A DNA stretch of 64,000 nucleotides, taken from positions 4,099,901-4,163,900 of the forward strand of contig NZ_KB900388.1 in NCBI RefSeq assembly GCF_000378825.1, read 5' to 3'. Under the pieces are notes generated by a model that made no database searches, was not told where the DNA came from, and saw nothing but the letters and a program-made list of their open reading frames with translations. Every line of letters starts with the position of its first letter. Positions within the stretch are counted from its first letter, which is position 1. Below are positions 18,193 to 28,501 of the stretch, in pieces. The position numbers and the translations under genes are program-made. Source of the stretch: Salinispora vitiensis (GTDB lineage: Bacteria > Actinomycetota > Actinomycetes > Mycobacteriales > Micromonosporaceae).

Positions 18193-20772
18193 CTAGGTGA
18201 CGGCGGCCAGGCTGAGAAAGGGCAGAAAGCTGGTTTTGCGGTGGCGGGCGGCGGTGACCGCGAGCATCACCCCCGCGTTGCCGGTCGCCAGATCCATGGA
18301 GAGGCGCAGTTGCTGCCGGCCGGGAAAGGCGAGGTGACCCCGGTAGGACACCGCGTACCAGGACAGCCTCCGGATGTGCTGCGCGATCGCGGACTCGATC
18401 GGCTCGCCGGGCGCGCTGAGCGACATCCGGGCGGCGACGGCGAGCAGGCCAGCCCGGCCGTCCAGCAGATTGCTCTCCGCCACGTACTCAGGCAGAAAGA
18501 CGTTGTGTACCGCGGACAGCGACTCGCGAAGCCGTTCGTCCTCGCGGTGGCGCAGCACCTCGTCCACCACCAGGCCGACACCCGCACTGCCGTTCCGCAG
18601 GTACGGCAGAGCGCGGCCGCCCATCTCCCCCGCGAGCATCGTGCCGTCCGGCCGGACGACGCAGCGATCCAGGTCCCGGTGCACCGCGCGGACCGCCAGG
18701 TCTAGCCATCCGGAGTCACCGGTCGCCTGGTGCATTCGCACGAACAGCAGGGCTGGACCACTCCAACCGTCCAGCAGACCGGCCGGGCGTGGCTTTCCGG
18801 AGCGGGTGGCGAGTTCGAGGGCGTCCGCCACCCGCTGCGTCACGTCGACGGCCATGGCCCGCAGGTCGGCGCTGCCGGTCCGCTGGCTGAGGTGCAGCAG
18901 GTTCAGTCCGATGCCGCCGAGGCCTCGGTACAGGTCGGGCTCCTGTACCACCGCGGTCGGGGCGATGGCCTGGCCGACCAGGTCGAGAGCTGCCGTACGG
19001 TGGCCGAAGTGGTCCAGGACGTGCGCGATGCCGTGCAGACCGGTGAAGAATCCGGGGCGCGGGACGAGCGGTTCGCTGGCAGCCCGGATCAGCCAGTCCT
19101 CATGGTCGGGAAAGCGCCCGAACCCGGACTGGTCCAGTGCCCAGAGCACGCCTGCGGCGCCGTGGGCGAAGGTTGCCCCGCCCTCACTGAACTGGCGGAT
19201 GTCGCCGGGGAAGAGCCGGTCGTGGCGCTCCGGGGTGGCCGACAGCAGGATCGCGTCCGCCAGGGACTGGCAGACGGCCCCGAGGTCGGGCTCCGCGGCG
19301 AGGTCCACCTCTTGCGGGCGTCCCCGCGCGGCCGTCCGGGCCAGGCTCGGCTCTGCCCCGGACGGCCCGCCCAGCAAGGTACGCCGGAGCCGCTCGACTG
19401 CCGCGTCCGGCAGGGGGTACCGGGCGACGACGTGATCGATCGACGTCCTCAACTTGTCGGGGTCGAGCTCCCAGAGTCGATCGAGCGCCAGGAACAGCCA
19501 CAGGGAGAGCGCAGCCGAGGCCAGGTCGTCGCAGGCAAGCCCGGAGATGTCGTGATTGCCGGGGGTGAATCCGGCTGCGCCGAGTCCAGGGGTGTACGAC
19601 GTGTCGTCGACCTCGCCACACACCTCGAAGTCGATCAGGGAGACCTTGTCGTCCGTGGTGACCAGGATGTTGCCCGGGTGGAGGTCGCCGTAGATCACGC
19701 CGCGGGCGTGAATGTCGTCGAGAATCCGGTCGACGTCGGCCGACAGACGCAGAGCCCGCTGCGCGTACCGGGACCGGTCCAGGTCGGACGGCGCCGCATC
19801 CACCATGGGATGCACGGCCGCGGTCCACTTCCAGATCACCTCGCCGGGCATGCGCTCCAGCACCAGGAAGTGATGGCCCTCGACGACCAGGTAGTCGTAC
19901 ACCCTGGGTACGCCGGCGATGCCGTCGAGCCGGCGCAGCATCTGGTGCTCGTGACCTATTCGCTGCACGGCGTCGCGTCCCGCACGGTCGAGCGCCGCGT
20001 GTGGTCGTGCCTCCTTGAGGATCACCTGTACGCCGTCATCGCGCTCGGCGAGATAGACCCCACCGCCGTTGGAGAAGTGCAGCGCCCGTTCGACCCGATA
20101 GGGGAAGTCGACCGCCCGGCTGACCGGTCGTTCCGCTCGCCGCTTGGTGATGAAGTCCGGTACGGCCAACCAGGGCGGCGTCTGGAACACCGGTCGCCGC
20201 AGGTCGGGCTCGGCGATGCCGTCCGGTCGCTCGATGGCGGGAACCGCTTCGCCGTCCGGGGTCGTGCAGTGTCGTTCCCGGAAGCCGCCGTATCGGATGA
20301 ACACCGGGCCACTTCCCCAGCGGAGATCGCTGAGGATCTGTGGCCCCGGCTCGCCCGCCAGCTCCTCGGCCAGAAAGCCGAGACTGGACCGTAGCTGCGC
20401 CACGTCAACCGGATAGAGGACCACGAACTTGCCACTTGACTGGCGTGGCATGTACTTGGCGTTGAAGATGCGCAGCAGTCGTTCGTTGGGCAGGAACTTG
20501 AACGGAATCCGGTTGTCGACGCAGTGCCCCCAGGCCACGTCCAACACCCGTGCCGCATTGGCGAGGGTCGCGGACAGGTGAATCTTCCAGCCCTGCGTGG
20601 GCAGCTCGACCTCGGCCGGGTCGAGGTTCACCCACACCTGCCGCCGAGTACGCCTCCAACCGGCCGGAGCGGGTCGAGCGGCTGCCTCGTAGTCCGACTC
20701 CGGGCCGATGTTGGCGGGCGAGTCGTAGAACAGAGGGTCGGCGAACGTGTAAGGCGGGTACTGGTCCAGCAA
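18193..20772 (-). CDS. class III lanthipeptide synthetase LanKC (set A)
   Basis: An 859-residue trifunctional enzyme. Residues 1-220 are a phospho-Ser/Thr lyase region. The kinase domain follows, with SNGGGVYLAERDDGVQVILK near 235-250, the catalytic YGDLHPGN near 360 and DFE in place of DFG. From about 500 a LanC-like cyclase lacks the zinc-binding Cys/His set, which distinguishes class III from class IV. LanKC phosphorylates and eliminates Ser/Thr, then cyclises to labionin/avionin. I chose TTG 20772 because AGGAG lies 7 bp upstream and it starts MLDQYPPYTFADPLFYDS, aligning with the second LanKC; upstream in-frame sequence overlaps the transporter in another frame. Confidence 0.93.
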   Translation of the reverse strand: MLDQYPPYTFADPLFYDSPANIGPESDYEAAARPAPAGWRRTRRQVWVNLDPAEVELPTQGWKIHLSATLANAARVLDVAWGHCVDNRIPFKFLPNERLLRIFNAKYMPRQSSGKFVVLYPVDVAQLRSSLGFLAEELAGEPGPQILSDLRWGSGPVFIRYGGFRERHCTTPDGEAVPAIERPDGIAEPDLRRPVFQTPPWLAVPDFITKRRAERPVSRAVDFPYRVERALHFSNGGGVYLAERDDGVQVILKEARPHAALDRAGRDAVQRIGHEHQMLRRLDGIAGVPRVYDYLVVEGHHFLVLERMPGEVIWKWTAAVHPMVDAAPSDLDRSRYAQRALRLSADVDRILDDIHARGVIYGDLHPGNILVTTDDKVSLIDFEVCGEVDDTSYTPGLGAAGFTPGNHDISGLACDDLASAALSLWLFLALDRLWELDPDKLRTSIDHVVARYPLPDAAVERLRRTLLGGPSGAEPSLARTAARGRPQEVDLAAEPDLGAVCQSLADAILLSATPERHDRLFPGDIRQFSEGGATFAHGAAGVLWALDQSGFGRFPDHEDWLIRAASEPLVPRPGFFTGLHGIAHVLDHFGHRTAALDLVGQAIAPTAVVQEPDLYRGLGGIGLNLLHLSQRTGSADLRAMAVDVTQRVADALELATRSGKPRPAGLLDGWSGPALLFVRMHQATGDSGWLDLAVRAVHRDLDRCVVRPDGTMLAGEMGGRALPYLRNGSAGVGLVVDEVLRHREDERLRESLSAVHNVFLPEYVAESNLLDGRAGLLAVAARMSLSAPGEPIESAIAQHIRRLSWYAVSYRGHLAFPGRQQLRLSMDLATGNAGVMLAVTAARHRKTSFLPFLSLAAVT

Positions 20773-20801
20773 CGTCGTCTCCTGCCCTCGCGGGGAACGG
20801 G

Positions 20802-21622
20802 CTAGCGGGTGATGCGCCGGTAACGCCGGACGGCGAGTGGCACGAGGACCGTGATGATCAGCAGGATCCAGAAGCAGGCGACGAGGGCCGGATATCGGCC
20901 CGGCAGGCCACCCGATCCGCTGGTGGTGGAATTCCCCATCAGCCCGCGGACGGTGGTGATGATCGCGCTCACGGGGTTCCAGGCGGCCGGTCCCTGCAGC
21001 CAGCCGGGCAGGTTCTCGGTGGCGACGAACAGGTTCGACAGGAACACGGCAGGCAGGATCGGCAGCATGCACGCCTGCGCGGCCGCCTCCGGGGTTGGCA
21101 CGCTCAAGCCGATGAACAGCGCCAGCCACGTCATCGCGTAGCCGAAGAGCAGCACCAGGCCGATCCCGGCGAGGATCCCGGCCACACTGCCGCTGGGGCG
21201 CCAGCCCACCAGCAGCCCACACACCGTGACCAGCAACAGCGACAGCGCGTTCAGTACCAGGTCGGCGAAGCTGCGGCCGATGAGGAGCGCGGAGCGCGCC
21301 ATCGGCAGCGCTCGGAACCGATCCACGATTCCACGTTGGACGTCGAGGGCGATGGCGGACCCGGTCACCGCCGTGGCCATCGCCACCGTCTGGACGAGGA
21401 TCCCGGGCATCAGGTAGTTCGCGTACGAACCACCACCCGGTGTCTCGATCGAGCCGCCGAAGACGAAGACGAAGAGCAGCACGAACATGATCGGCTGGAC
21501 GGTGCTGAAGAACACCACGTCGGGGGTGCGGGTCATGCCGATCGCGTACCGCTTGGTCACCGTCGCCGCGTCGGAGACGATCCATCGCAGTCCACCGGCG
21601 GCGGGCGCGGGAGCCGAGGTCG

Positions 21623-21626
<4 letters not shown>
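20802..21626 (-). CDS. ABC-2 type exporter permease (DrrB-like)
   Basis: A 274-residue membrane protein with six hydrophobic helices, as in DrrB-type permeases. The first follows the motif TPDVVFFSTVQPIMFVLLF and the family ABC-2 signature region lies around FLSNLFVATENLPGWLQ. ATG 21626 overlaps the ATPase stop (ATGA). With the ATPase it should form a drug/lipopeptide exporter that could secrete the product and protect the producer. It is 29 bp upstream of lanKC, in one operon. Confidence 0.9.
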
Positions 21627-22600
<974 letters not shown>

Positions 22601-23099
22601 GTGTTCACCTCGTCGATAGCTCGTGCTTAGGTGAATGCGGGTACCGGGGTGCGACCGGAACGCCAGGTGTTGCCCGCTGAATTGGCGGGCAGATCAGCAG
22701 GCGAGGTGGCCGGCTAATGACACACCGGAAGCAGAAATGCGTCAAGGGCCGGTGGTGTGGGGCGTGTTGGTCAGCCGCCGGGGGCATAACCGCAGTCTTT
22801 CCACCACATCGGGCATACCTTGCCGGCGGGGCGTGACCGACCTCAGCCATAGAGGCCCCGACCAGGGCAGGAACTGGTTCGGTCGTTCCCCATAAAGCGG
22901 GCGCGCAATGGCTGCTTCCAGTAGTGCTGACAATTTCTAGCCATCCCCCTCGACCTCGACATTGGGTCAGCCATAAACATGGTGAAAGGCCGGTCGGCGC
23001 TTGTCAGCGGTCGCGGGGAATGGTTAACCTTCCACTGCCGGGAACGCGGCACGATCCGTGCCACACGTCCACGCCTACCTCATGGATTCCGGAGGGCGT
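22601..23099. promoter_or_regulatory. divergent promoter region between exporter/lanthipeptide and polyketide operons
   Basis: This 499 bp gap has no convincing gene. It must hold the promoters of both operons. A possible rightward promoter is TTGTCA (23001-23006) with a 17 bp spacer and a weak TTAACC -10. The CTTGTCATG-type motif seen upstream of the right-half operons was not found here, so these two operons may be under different control. Confidence 0.5.
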
Positions 23100-23864
23100 A
23101 TGTCCGAGCATCTATCCGCATCCCGTGGCGAGCGACCGTCGGCCATTGTGACGGGGGCGTCGCGAGGGATCGGCCGGGCGGTCGCTGTCCGACTGGCGCA
23201 GGACGGCTTCGACCTGGCTCTCTGCTACCGCTCCGCCGGCGGGGCGGGCGAGGAGACCGCCGCGAAGGCGCGGGCGCTGGGTGCGTACGTCCACCACGCC
23301 GAGTGCGACGTCACCGACCGTGCGGCGGTCCGACGCTTCGTCACCGACGCCAAGGCGCTGTTCGGCCCCCCGTCGGTGCTGGTCAACTGCGCCGGGATAG
23401 TCGGGGACAACCCCTTGGTGTTGATGAGCGACGAGCAGTGGGACTCGGTCGTCGACACGAACCTCACCGGCACGTACAACCTCTGCAAGGCGGTGGTCTT
23501 CGAGCTGATGAAGCAGCGCGGCGGCGGCATCATCAACATGTCCTCCGTCGCCGGGGTGCACGGACACGCCACGCAGGCCAACTACTCCGCCGCCAAGGCC
23601 GGCATCATCGGGATGAGCCGAGCCCTCGCCAAGGAGCTCGGCCGGTACGGGATACGGGTCAACGTGGTCGCCCCCGGCTTCATCGAGACGGACATGACTG
23701 CGGCCCTCGCCGAGAAGGTACGGCGGGAGGCGGTGAAGTCGGTCCCGCTGGGCCGCTTCGGAACGCCCGAGGAGGTCGCCGAGCTGGTTTCCTTCCTCGC
23801 CTCGGACCGGGCCTCCTACATCACCAATCAGGTCCTCCAGGTCGACGGCGGGATGATCCTGTGA
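23100..23864 (+). CDS. fabG: 3-oxoacyl-ACP reductase (FabG-type ketoreductase)
   Basis: A 254-residue short-chain dehydrogenase with the NADPH motif TGASRGIG at about residues 17-24, VNCAGI, catalytic Ser in NMSSVAG, YSAAK (Tyr-x-x-x-Lys), and PGFIETDM, which is typical of FabG. It reduces the beta-keto group of ACP-bound chains. ATG 23100 follows GGAGGG and starts a rightward operon of discrete chain-building proteins. Being the only ketoreductase in the window, it should serve all KS enzymes here. Confidence 0.93.
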   Translation: MSEHLSASRGERPSAIVTGASRGIGRAVAVRLAQDGFDLALCYRSAGGAGEETAAKARALGAYVHHAECDVTDRAAVRRFVTDAKALFGPPSVLVNCAGIVGDNPLVLMSDEQWDSVVDTNLTGTYNLCKAVVFELMKQRGGGIINMSSVAGVHGHATQANYSAAKAGIIGMSRALAKELGRYGIRVNVVAPGFIETDMTAALAEKVRREAVKSVPLGRFGTPEEVAELVSFLASDRASYITNQVLQVDGGMIL

Positions 23865-24298
23865 CCCTCGATCACGCCGTCCCGCTGGTGGCGGTCGACG
23901 ATGTCCGCGCCACCCGTGGCCCGGCGGGCGAACTCGTCGTCACCGCCACCAAACGAATCGAGGCACTCGACCCCTACCTGCCGGGCCACTACCCCGGTCG
24001 GCCCATCTATCCGGGCGTCTTCGTCATCGAGACCGTCTATCAGGCGGCCCGCCAGGCCGTGGCCCAGTGGTCGGACTCCGCGCCGGTCGCGCTGACCGCG
24101 GTGCGGTCGGCCCGGTTCAGCGCGGCGTTGCTACCTGGCGACGTCCTCGTCGCGCGATGCGTCGTCTTCCCGGCCGGGGCGTCGGGCGAGCTGCTGGTGA
24201 AGGCCCGCTGCCAACGGGATGACGGAACGGCGGCAGCGACTGTGGTGTTGGAGCTGGCAGGTCAGGGCAACCGCGCAAACCCGGACGGCCCGCGATGA
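23861..24298 (+). CDS. FabZ-like hot-dog dehydratase (catalytic subunit candidate)
   Basis: A 145-residue hot-dog protein. It keeps the FabZ active-site layout LPGHYPGRPIYPGVFVIET, with His and downstream Glu placed as in 3-hydroxyacyl-ACP dehydratases. GTG 23861 overlaps the fabG stop (GTGA). The adjacent second hot-dog protein lacks the His, so the two may form a heterodimer with this one supplying the catalytic pair, as discussed for reducing type II polyketide systems. It introduces 2,3-double bonds in the growing ACP-bound chain. Confidence 0.88.
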   Translation: MTLDHAVPLVAVDDVRATRGPAGELVVTATKRIEALDPYLPGHYPGRPIYPGVFVIETVYQAARQAVAQWSDSAPVALTAVRSARFSAALLPGDVLVARCVVFPAGASGELLVKARCQRDDGTAAATVVLELAGQGNRANPDGPR

Positions 24299-24810
24299 TG
24301 CTCGACCACGCCGCCATCCGCAGAATCCTGCCGCACCGCCACCCCATGCTGCTCGTCGACCGGGTGCTCACCCTGGAGAGCGGCGCGCGAATCGAGGCGC
24401 TGAAGGCGGTGACCGGCAGTGAGCCCTGCTACGCGGGACTCGACGCGGTCGACGGCCCCGGGTTCGACTACCCGGTCTCGCTCCTGCTGGAGTCGCTCGC
24501 GCAGACCGGAGCGCTGCTCTGGCTCCACTCGGCGCCGGGGAACGGCTTCCCACTGTTCGGCTCGGCGTCCGACATCCGCCTGCACGGGCGGGTCCGACCG
24601 GGCGACGTGCTCCGGCACCTCGTCCGACTGCAACACGTCAATGCCGGCACCGCGATGTTCGGCGGCGAGACGTGGGTCGGGGACAGTCGCGTCCTGACTG
24701 CCGGCTCGATGTTCGCCGTCATCCGACCAGACATCGACAGTCGTCCGGGGGACAGGCCCTCGGCGGCTGGTCCGATCCTCGATTCTCACGAAACCGGAGA
24801 TGCGACATGA
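24295..24810 (+). CDS. FabZ-like hot-dog protein lacking the catalytic histidine
   Basis: A 171-residue protein with a clear FabZ N-terminus (ILPHRHPMLLVDRVL) and the central helix LLLESLAQTGALL. In place of the usual G-H-F-P-x-x-P segment it has CYAGLDAVDGPGFDYP, so the catalytic His is missing while the Glu on the helix remains. It probably acts as a structural or specificity partner of the preceding dehydratase. ATGATG at 24295 overlaps the upstream stop. The C-terminal tail after residue 150 is likely disordered. Confidence 0.82.
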   Translation: MMLDHAAIRRILPHRHPMLLVDRVLTLESGARIEALKAVTGSEPCYAGLDAVDGPGFDYPVSLLLESLAQTGALLWLHSAPGNGFPLFGSASDIRLHGRVRPGDVLRHLVRLQHVNAGTAMFGGETWVGDSRVLTAGSMFAVIRPDIDSRPGDRPSAAGPILDSHETGDAT

Positions 24811-25061
24811 CCCAGGTAACCAATCCCCAACTGGCGGAGCTTCGCGAGATCGCCGCCGAAGTCCTCGAAGTGGAGCCGGAGGAGCTGACCGAGACCGGCT
24901 TGTTCGGCGAGGAGTACGACGCCGACTCACTGCGCGCCATCGAGCTCCTCGCCCGGATCGAGAAGCGCTTCAAGGTGGACATTCCGCAGACGGAGTTGCC
25001 CAACATGATCCACCTCCGCGCCACCTACGACGTAGTGGCGAAGTACGCGGGCTGGAGCTGA
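24807..25061 (+). CDS. acyl carrier protein 1
   Basis: An 84-residue acidic protein with the phosphopantetheine site in DADSLRAIEL (Ser near residue 44), flanked by helices typical of ACPs. It carries the growing chain between KS, KR and DH enzymes of this operon and may present the finished acyl chain to a GNAT. ATG 24807 overlaps the preceding stop by ATGA. It sits directly upstream of the KS pair, as in type II polyketide sets. Confidence 0.93.
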   Translation: MTQVTNPQLAELREIAAEVLEVEPEELTETGLFGEEYDADSLRAIELLARIEKRFKVDIPQTELPNMIHLRATYDVVAKYAGWS

Positions 25062-25063
25062 CC

Positions 25064-26269
25064 GTGACCCGGCGCGTCGTGATCACCGGTCTCGGCCCGG
25101 TCTCCAGCATCGGCATCGGGACCGTCGAGTTCGGAGCCGCTCTGCGTACCGGCCGGACCGGGATCTCCCCGATCACGAGCTTCGATGCGTCCGGTTTTCC
25201 GCACTTCATGGCCGGTGAGGTGCAGGGCTTCGAGCCCACGAAGTTCGTCCAGGTCCTCGATCCCTCGCAGTGGGGGCGGACTAGTCTGTTCGCGGCGTCA
25301 GCGGCCCGGTTGGCCGTGGAGCACGCGGGCATGGATCCGGACCGACTCGCCGCCTCGGCGGCAGGGTCCAGCATCGGTACCACCAGCGGCGAGTCCCAGG
25401 TGATCGAACACCTCACCGAGCAGTCGTTGGCGGCTGGCTTCACCGGCCTGGATCCGGCACTGGTCCGCCAGGTGCCGGCCTCGCGGCTGGCCCACGCGGT
25501 GAACCGGGAGTTGGGGCTTACCGGTGAGGCCACGACGATCTCCACGGCATGCGCCGCCAGCAACTACGCGCTCGGGTACGCCTATGACCTGATCAGTTCC
25601 GGCGAGTTGGACTACATGCTGGCTGGTGGCGCCGATTCGGTGATCCGCTGGGCCCACGCCGGCTTCTACCGGCTCGGCGCGTTGACCGCCGAGGCCTGTG
25701 CGCCCTTCAGCCAGGGCCGCTCGGGAATCCTCACCGGGGAGGGCGGCGCGGTGTTGTTCCTCGAGAGCCTCGACTCGGCCGTCGACCGTGGTGCCGAGAT
25801 CCTGGCCGAGATCCTGGGCTACGGCTTGAACTGCGACGCCAACCACATGGTCGCACCGGACTCGGCGAGCATCGCGGAATGCATGCGGCTGGCGCACCGC
25901 AACGCCGGCATCACCGCGGCGGATGTGGACTACATCTGCGCCCACGGCACCGGTACGCCGGCGAACGACTCGGCTGAGGCCCGCGCGGTCGTCGAGGTCT
26001 TCGAACAACCCCCACCGATCAGCTCCATCAAATCCATGCTGGGTCACACGATGGGAGCGGCCAGCGGCTTCGGCGCCATCGCCTCTGTGCTCGGCATGAC
26101 CCAGGGGTTCATCCCTCCGACGATGAACTTCACCGCTGCCGATCCGGACCTGCCGCCGATCGATCCGGTGGCCAACCGGGCTCGCACCGCGATGCTGCGG
26201 ATCGTGCAGAACAACGGGTTCGCCTTCGGTGGCAACAACGCCATCGTGATCTTCGGGAGGGCGGCGTGA
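25064..26269 (+). CDS. beta-ketoacyl synthase (KS-alpha/FabF-like), catalytically complete
   Basis: A 401-residue condensing enzyme with the Cys-His-His set: STACAASNYA (Cys near 163), AHGTGTPANDS (His near 293) and KSMLGHTMGAA (His near 327). The glycine-rich C-terminal NGFAFGGNN is intact. Next to a Cys-less partner it resembles the KS/CLF heterodimer of highly reducing type II polyketide synthases. GTG 25064 starts 2 bp after the ACP stop. It should perform decarboxylative elongation with malonyl-ACP. Confidence 0.93.
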   Translation: MTRRVVITGLGPVSSIGIGTVEFGAALRTGRTGISPITSFDASGFPHFMAGEVQGFEPTKFVQVLDPSQWGRTSLFAASAARLAVEHAGMDPDRLAASAAGSSIGTTSGESQVIEHLTEQSLAAGFTGLDPALVRQVPASRLAHAVNRELGLTGEATTISTACAASNYALGYAYDLISSGELDYMLAGGADSVIRWAHAGFYRLGALTAEACAPFSQGRSGILTGEGGAVLFLESLDSAVDRGAEILAEILGYGLNCDANHMVAPDSASIAECMRLAHRNAGITAADVDYICAHGTGTPANDSAEARAVVEVFEQPPPISSIKSMLGHTMGAASGFGAIASVLGMTQGFIPPTMNFTAADPDLPPIDPVANRARTAMLRIVQNNGFAFGGNNAIVIFGRAA

Positions 26270-27408
26270 ACCCGACCATTGCGACACCGCTGCTCTCCAT
26301 CACCGGCTGGGGAGTGCTGTCCTCCACCGCCGTGGGCGCGGACGACTTCGCCGGCACCCTCGGTACCGGCGCCGAGGCGGTTGCCGTGCCCGACATGTTC
26401 GACCGGCGGCTGCCCGACGAGCGGGCACATGTCCTGGTGGACTTCCACCCGCGTGACTACCTCGGCCGCAAGGGCACGAGCTTCATCGATCGCAGCACCG
26501 CGCTCGCGATGGTGGGATGTGATCTCGCGCTGTCCGACACCGACCTGGTGGTGGACGACGAGAATCGCCACCGGGTCGGAGTGGTGCTGGGCACGACCGC
26601 CGGCAGCATCGCCTCGACCAGCGACTACAGCAGGGAGACCTTGACCCAGGACAAGCCCTACCTGGTCAATCCCGTGCTGTTTCCCAACGCCGTGATGAAC
26701 GGCGCCGCCGGCCAGTGCGCGATCAGGTTCAAGCTCCAGGGCATCAACGCGACAGTCGCCGGCGGCACGCTAGCCGGAATCACGGCACTGCGGTACGCCG
26801 GCAACGCGCTGCGCAAGGGGTACGCCAGTGCCCTCCTCACCGGCGCGGTCGAGGAGTTCAGCCCGCAGACGGCGTGGGGACTGCGCGCCCTGCGTCGTCC
26901 GGGCGGGCATTCGGCCCCGGTCGGCGAGGGCGCGGTCGTGCTGGTCGCCGAGGACCCGCAGACGGTACGGGCCACCGGCCGCCAGTGCGACGCGGACGTG
27001 CTCGCCGTCGAGCTGGGTTTCGATCCGACCAACACCACGCCGACCGGTGTCGCGGCTGCTCTGGCCCGCTGCGTCGATCGGGCACTGCGGCGTGCTGGGC
27101 TGTCCCGGGATGAGGTCTGGGCGGTCTCGACAGGTCAGACCGGCGCCGAACCCGACGGCGGCCCGGAGCGGTTGGCCGCCGACATGCTCTTCGACCCGTC
27201 CGTCCGCCGCCTTCGAGTGGCGGACCTGGTCGGAGACTCCCAGGCGGCGTCCGCGGCCTTCCAGGTCGCCGAGGTTCTCGCTCATCACCGGACCGAACCC
27301 GTCCTGCACGGCCGGGTGTCCGTGATCACCGCACATACAGCCGACGGCGCCGTGGGTGCCGCGCTGGTCAGGGGGTGGCACCGTGGCGGTCGCGATCACC
27401 GGGTATGA
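26266..27408 (+). CDS. chain-length-factor-like beta-ketoacyl synthase without active-site Cys
   Basis: A 380-residue KS-fold protein. The position of the catalytic Cys reads ATVAGGTLAG, so the nucleophile is lost, and the HGTGT region reads STGQTGAEPDG, so the first His is lost too. Such KS-beta (CLF) proteins pair with a KS-alpha and set chain length. GTG 26266 overlaps the KS-alpha stop (GTGA), supporting stoichiometric translation. The protein is strongly diverged from the other KSs of the window. Confidence 0.88.
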   Translation: MNPTIATPLLSITGWGVLSSTAVGADDFAGTLGTGAEAVAVPDMFDRRLPDERAHVLVDFHPRDYLGRKGTSFIDRSTALAMVGCDLALSDTDLVVDDENRHRVGVVLGTTAGSIASTSDYSRETLTQDKPYLVNPVLFPNAVMNGAAGQCAIRFKLQGINATVAGGTLAGITALRYAGNALRKGYASALLTGAVEEFSPQTAWGLRALRRPGGHSAPVGEGAVVLVAEDPQTVRATGRQCDADVLAVELGFDPTNTTPTGVAAALARCVDRALRRAGLSRDEVWAVSTGQTGAEPDGGPERLAADMLFDPSVRRLRVADLVGDSQAASAAFQVAEVLAHHRTEPVLHGRVSVITAHTADGAVGAALVRGWHRGGRDHRV

Positions 27409-28501
27409 CCTCGTGAGCTGCCTCGGGTCAACCCGGCAGACCTTCGACGCGCTGCTGGCGGGCCAGGCCGGGGTGAGCCCTCTGCGCTTCCACACTCCCG
27501 CCGTCGGTGTCGGTCACGGGTACCAGATTCTGGACGGCGTCGCGGAGGCTCCCGGACGGGCCGCCAGTTGGTTGGCCGACTGCGTCGCCACCGCGGTTCG
27601 CAGAGCGGGACTATCCGACCGGCAACGGGTGTCCGTCGTGATCGGCACCGGCCTGCGTGACCTGCGGGCCGTCGAGCGGTGGTCCGCCGACGACAGGTCA
27701 CTGGACCCCTCCGACATCGACTTCACCGAGGCCGTCCGTCGGGTGCTGCCGGATGCGCCAGAGGTGTTGAACCTGGTCAACGCCTGCGCGGCGTCCGGCC
27801 ACGCGCTGGCAGTCGGCCAGGACATCCTGGTCGCCGGTGACGTCGACGCCGTCGTGGTGGCCGGCGTCGACGCGACCACGGAGAGCATGCTGGCCATGAT
27901 TGGTCGAGTCGCGTCAGGCATCACCACGGCCCTCCGGCCGTTCGACAGGGATCGCACCGGGGTCCTGCTCGGCGAGGGCGCGGTAGCCGTCGTCCTGGAG
28001 CCCGCTGGTCATGCTCGCGGTGCCGCGGCAGGCGTACTCGGTGTGGGGCTCTCGTGCGACGCCGCCCACGAGACTGCGCCCGACCCGATCGGGATCCGGG
28101 CCGCGATACAGGACGCCCACGACCGGGCCGGCGTCCGGCCGGCCGACATCGACCTGGTGATCACCCATGGCACCGGTACGGCGCTCAACGACCCCACCGA
28201 GGCGAAAGTGCTGGCTGAGGTCTTCGCGGGGATCTCACCGGGACCGATCGTCACCGGGGTGAAGGGCGCCATCGGTCACACCTCTGGCGCGGCTGCCCTC
28301 ATGAGCCTCGTCTTCGCGATCGAGGCACTGCGTGTCGGGCTCGTTCCACCGATCGCCGGTCTCCACGATCCGATCCCGGAGGCCCGCGGCCTGCGGCTCG
28401 TGTCGGGGGCACCTGTTCCTCTTCGGGGGCGAGTGGCCCAGATCAATTCCTTCGGCTTCGGCGGAGTCAACGCCGTGGCGGTGCTCGAGGTGAACGGATG
28501 A
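27383..28501 (+). CDS. beta-ketoacyl synthase 3, catalytically complete
   Basis: A 372-residue KS with Cys in LVNACAASGHALA, His in THGTGTALNDP and His in GAIGHTSGAAA. GTG 27383 begins AVAITGYDLVSCLG, the normal KS N-terminus, and overlaps the CLF gene by 26 bp. A second complete KS in one operon suggests either a different elongation stage (for example initiation) or a second heterodimer with the half-length KS that follows. Confidence 0.9.
   Translation: MAVAITGYDLVSCLGSTRQTFDALLAGQAGVSPLRFHTPAVGVGHGYQILDGVAEAPGRAASWLADCVATAVRRAGLSDRQRVSVVIGTGLRDLRAVERWSADDRSLDPSDIDFTEAVRRVLPDAPEVLNLVNACAASGHALAVGQDILVAGDVDAVVVAGVDATTESMLAMIGRVASGITTALRPFDRDRTGVLLGEGAVAVVLEPAGHARGAAAGVLGVGLSCDAAHETAPDPIGIRAAIQDAHDRAGVRPADIDLVITHGTGTALNDPTEAKVLAEVFAGISPGPIVTGVKGAIGHTSGAAALMSLVFAIEALRVGLVPPIAGLHDPIPEARGLRLVSGAPVPLRGRVAQINSFGFGGVNAVAVLEVNG

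Noticed and set aside
18730..20394. 554-codon rightward frame opposite lanKC set A
   Set aside because: Fully antisense to a clear LanKC with intact kinase motifs; no ribosome site or family resemblance.
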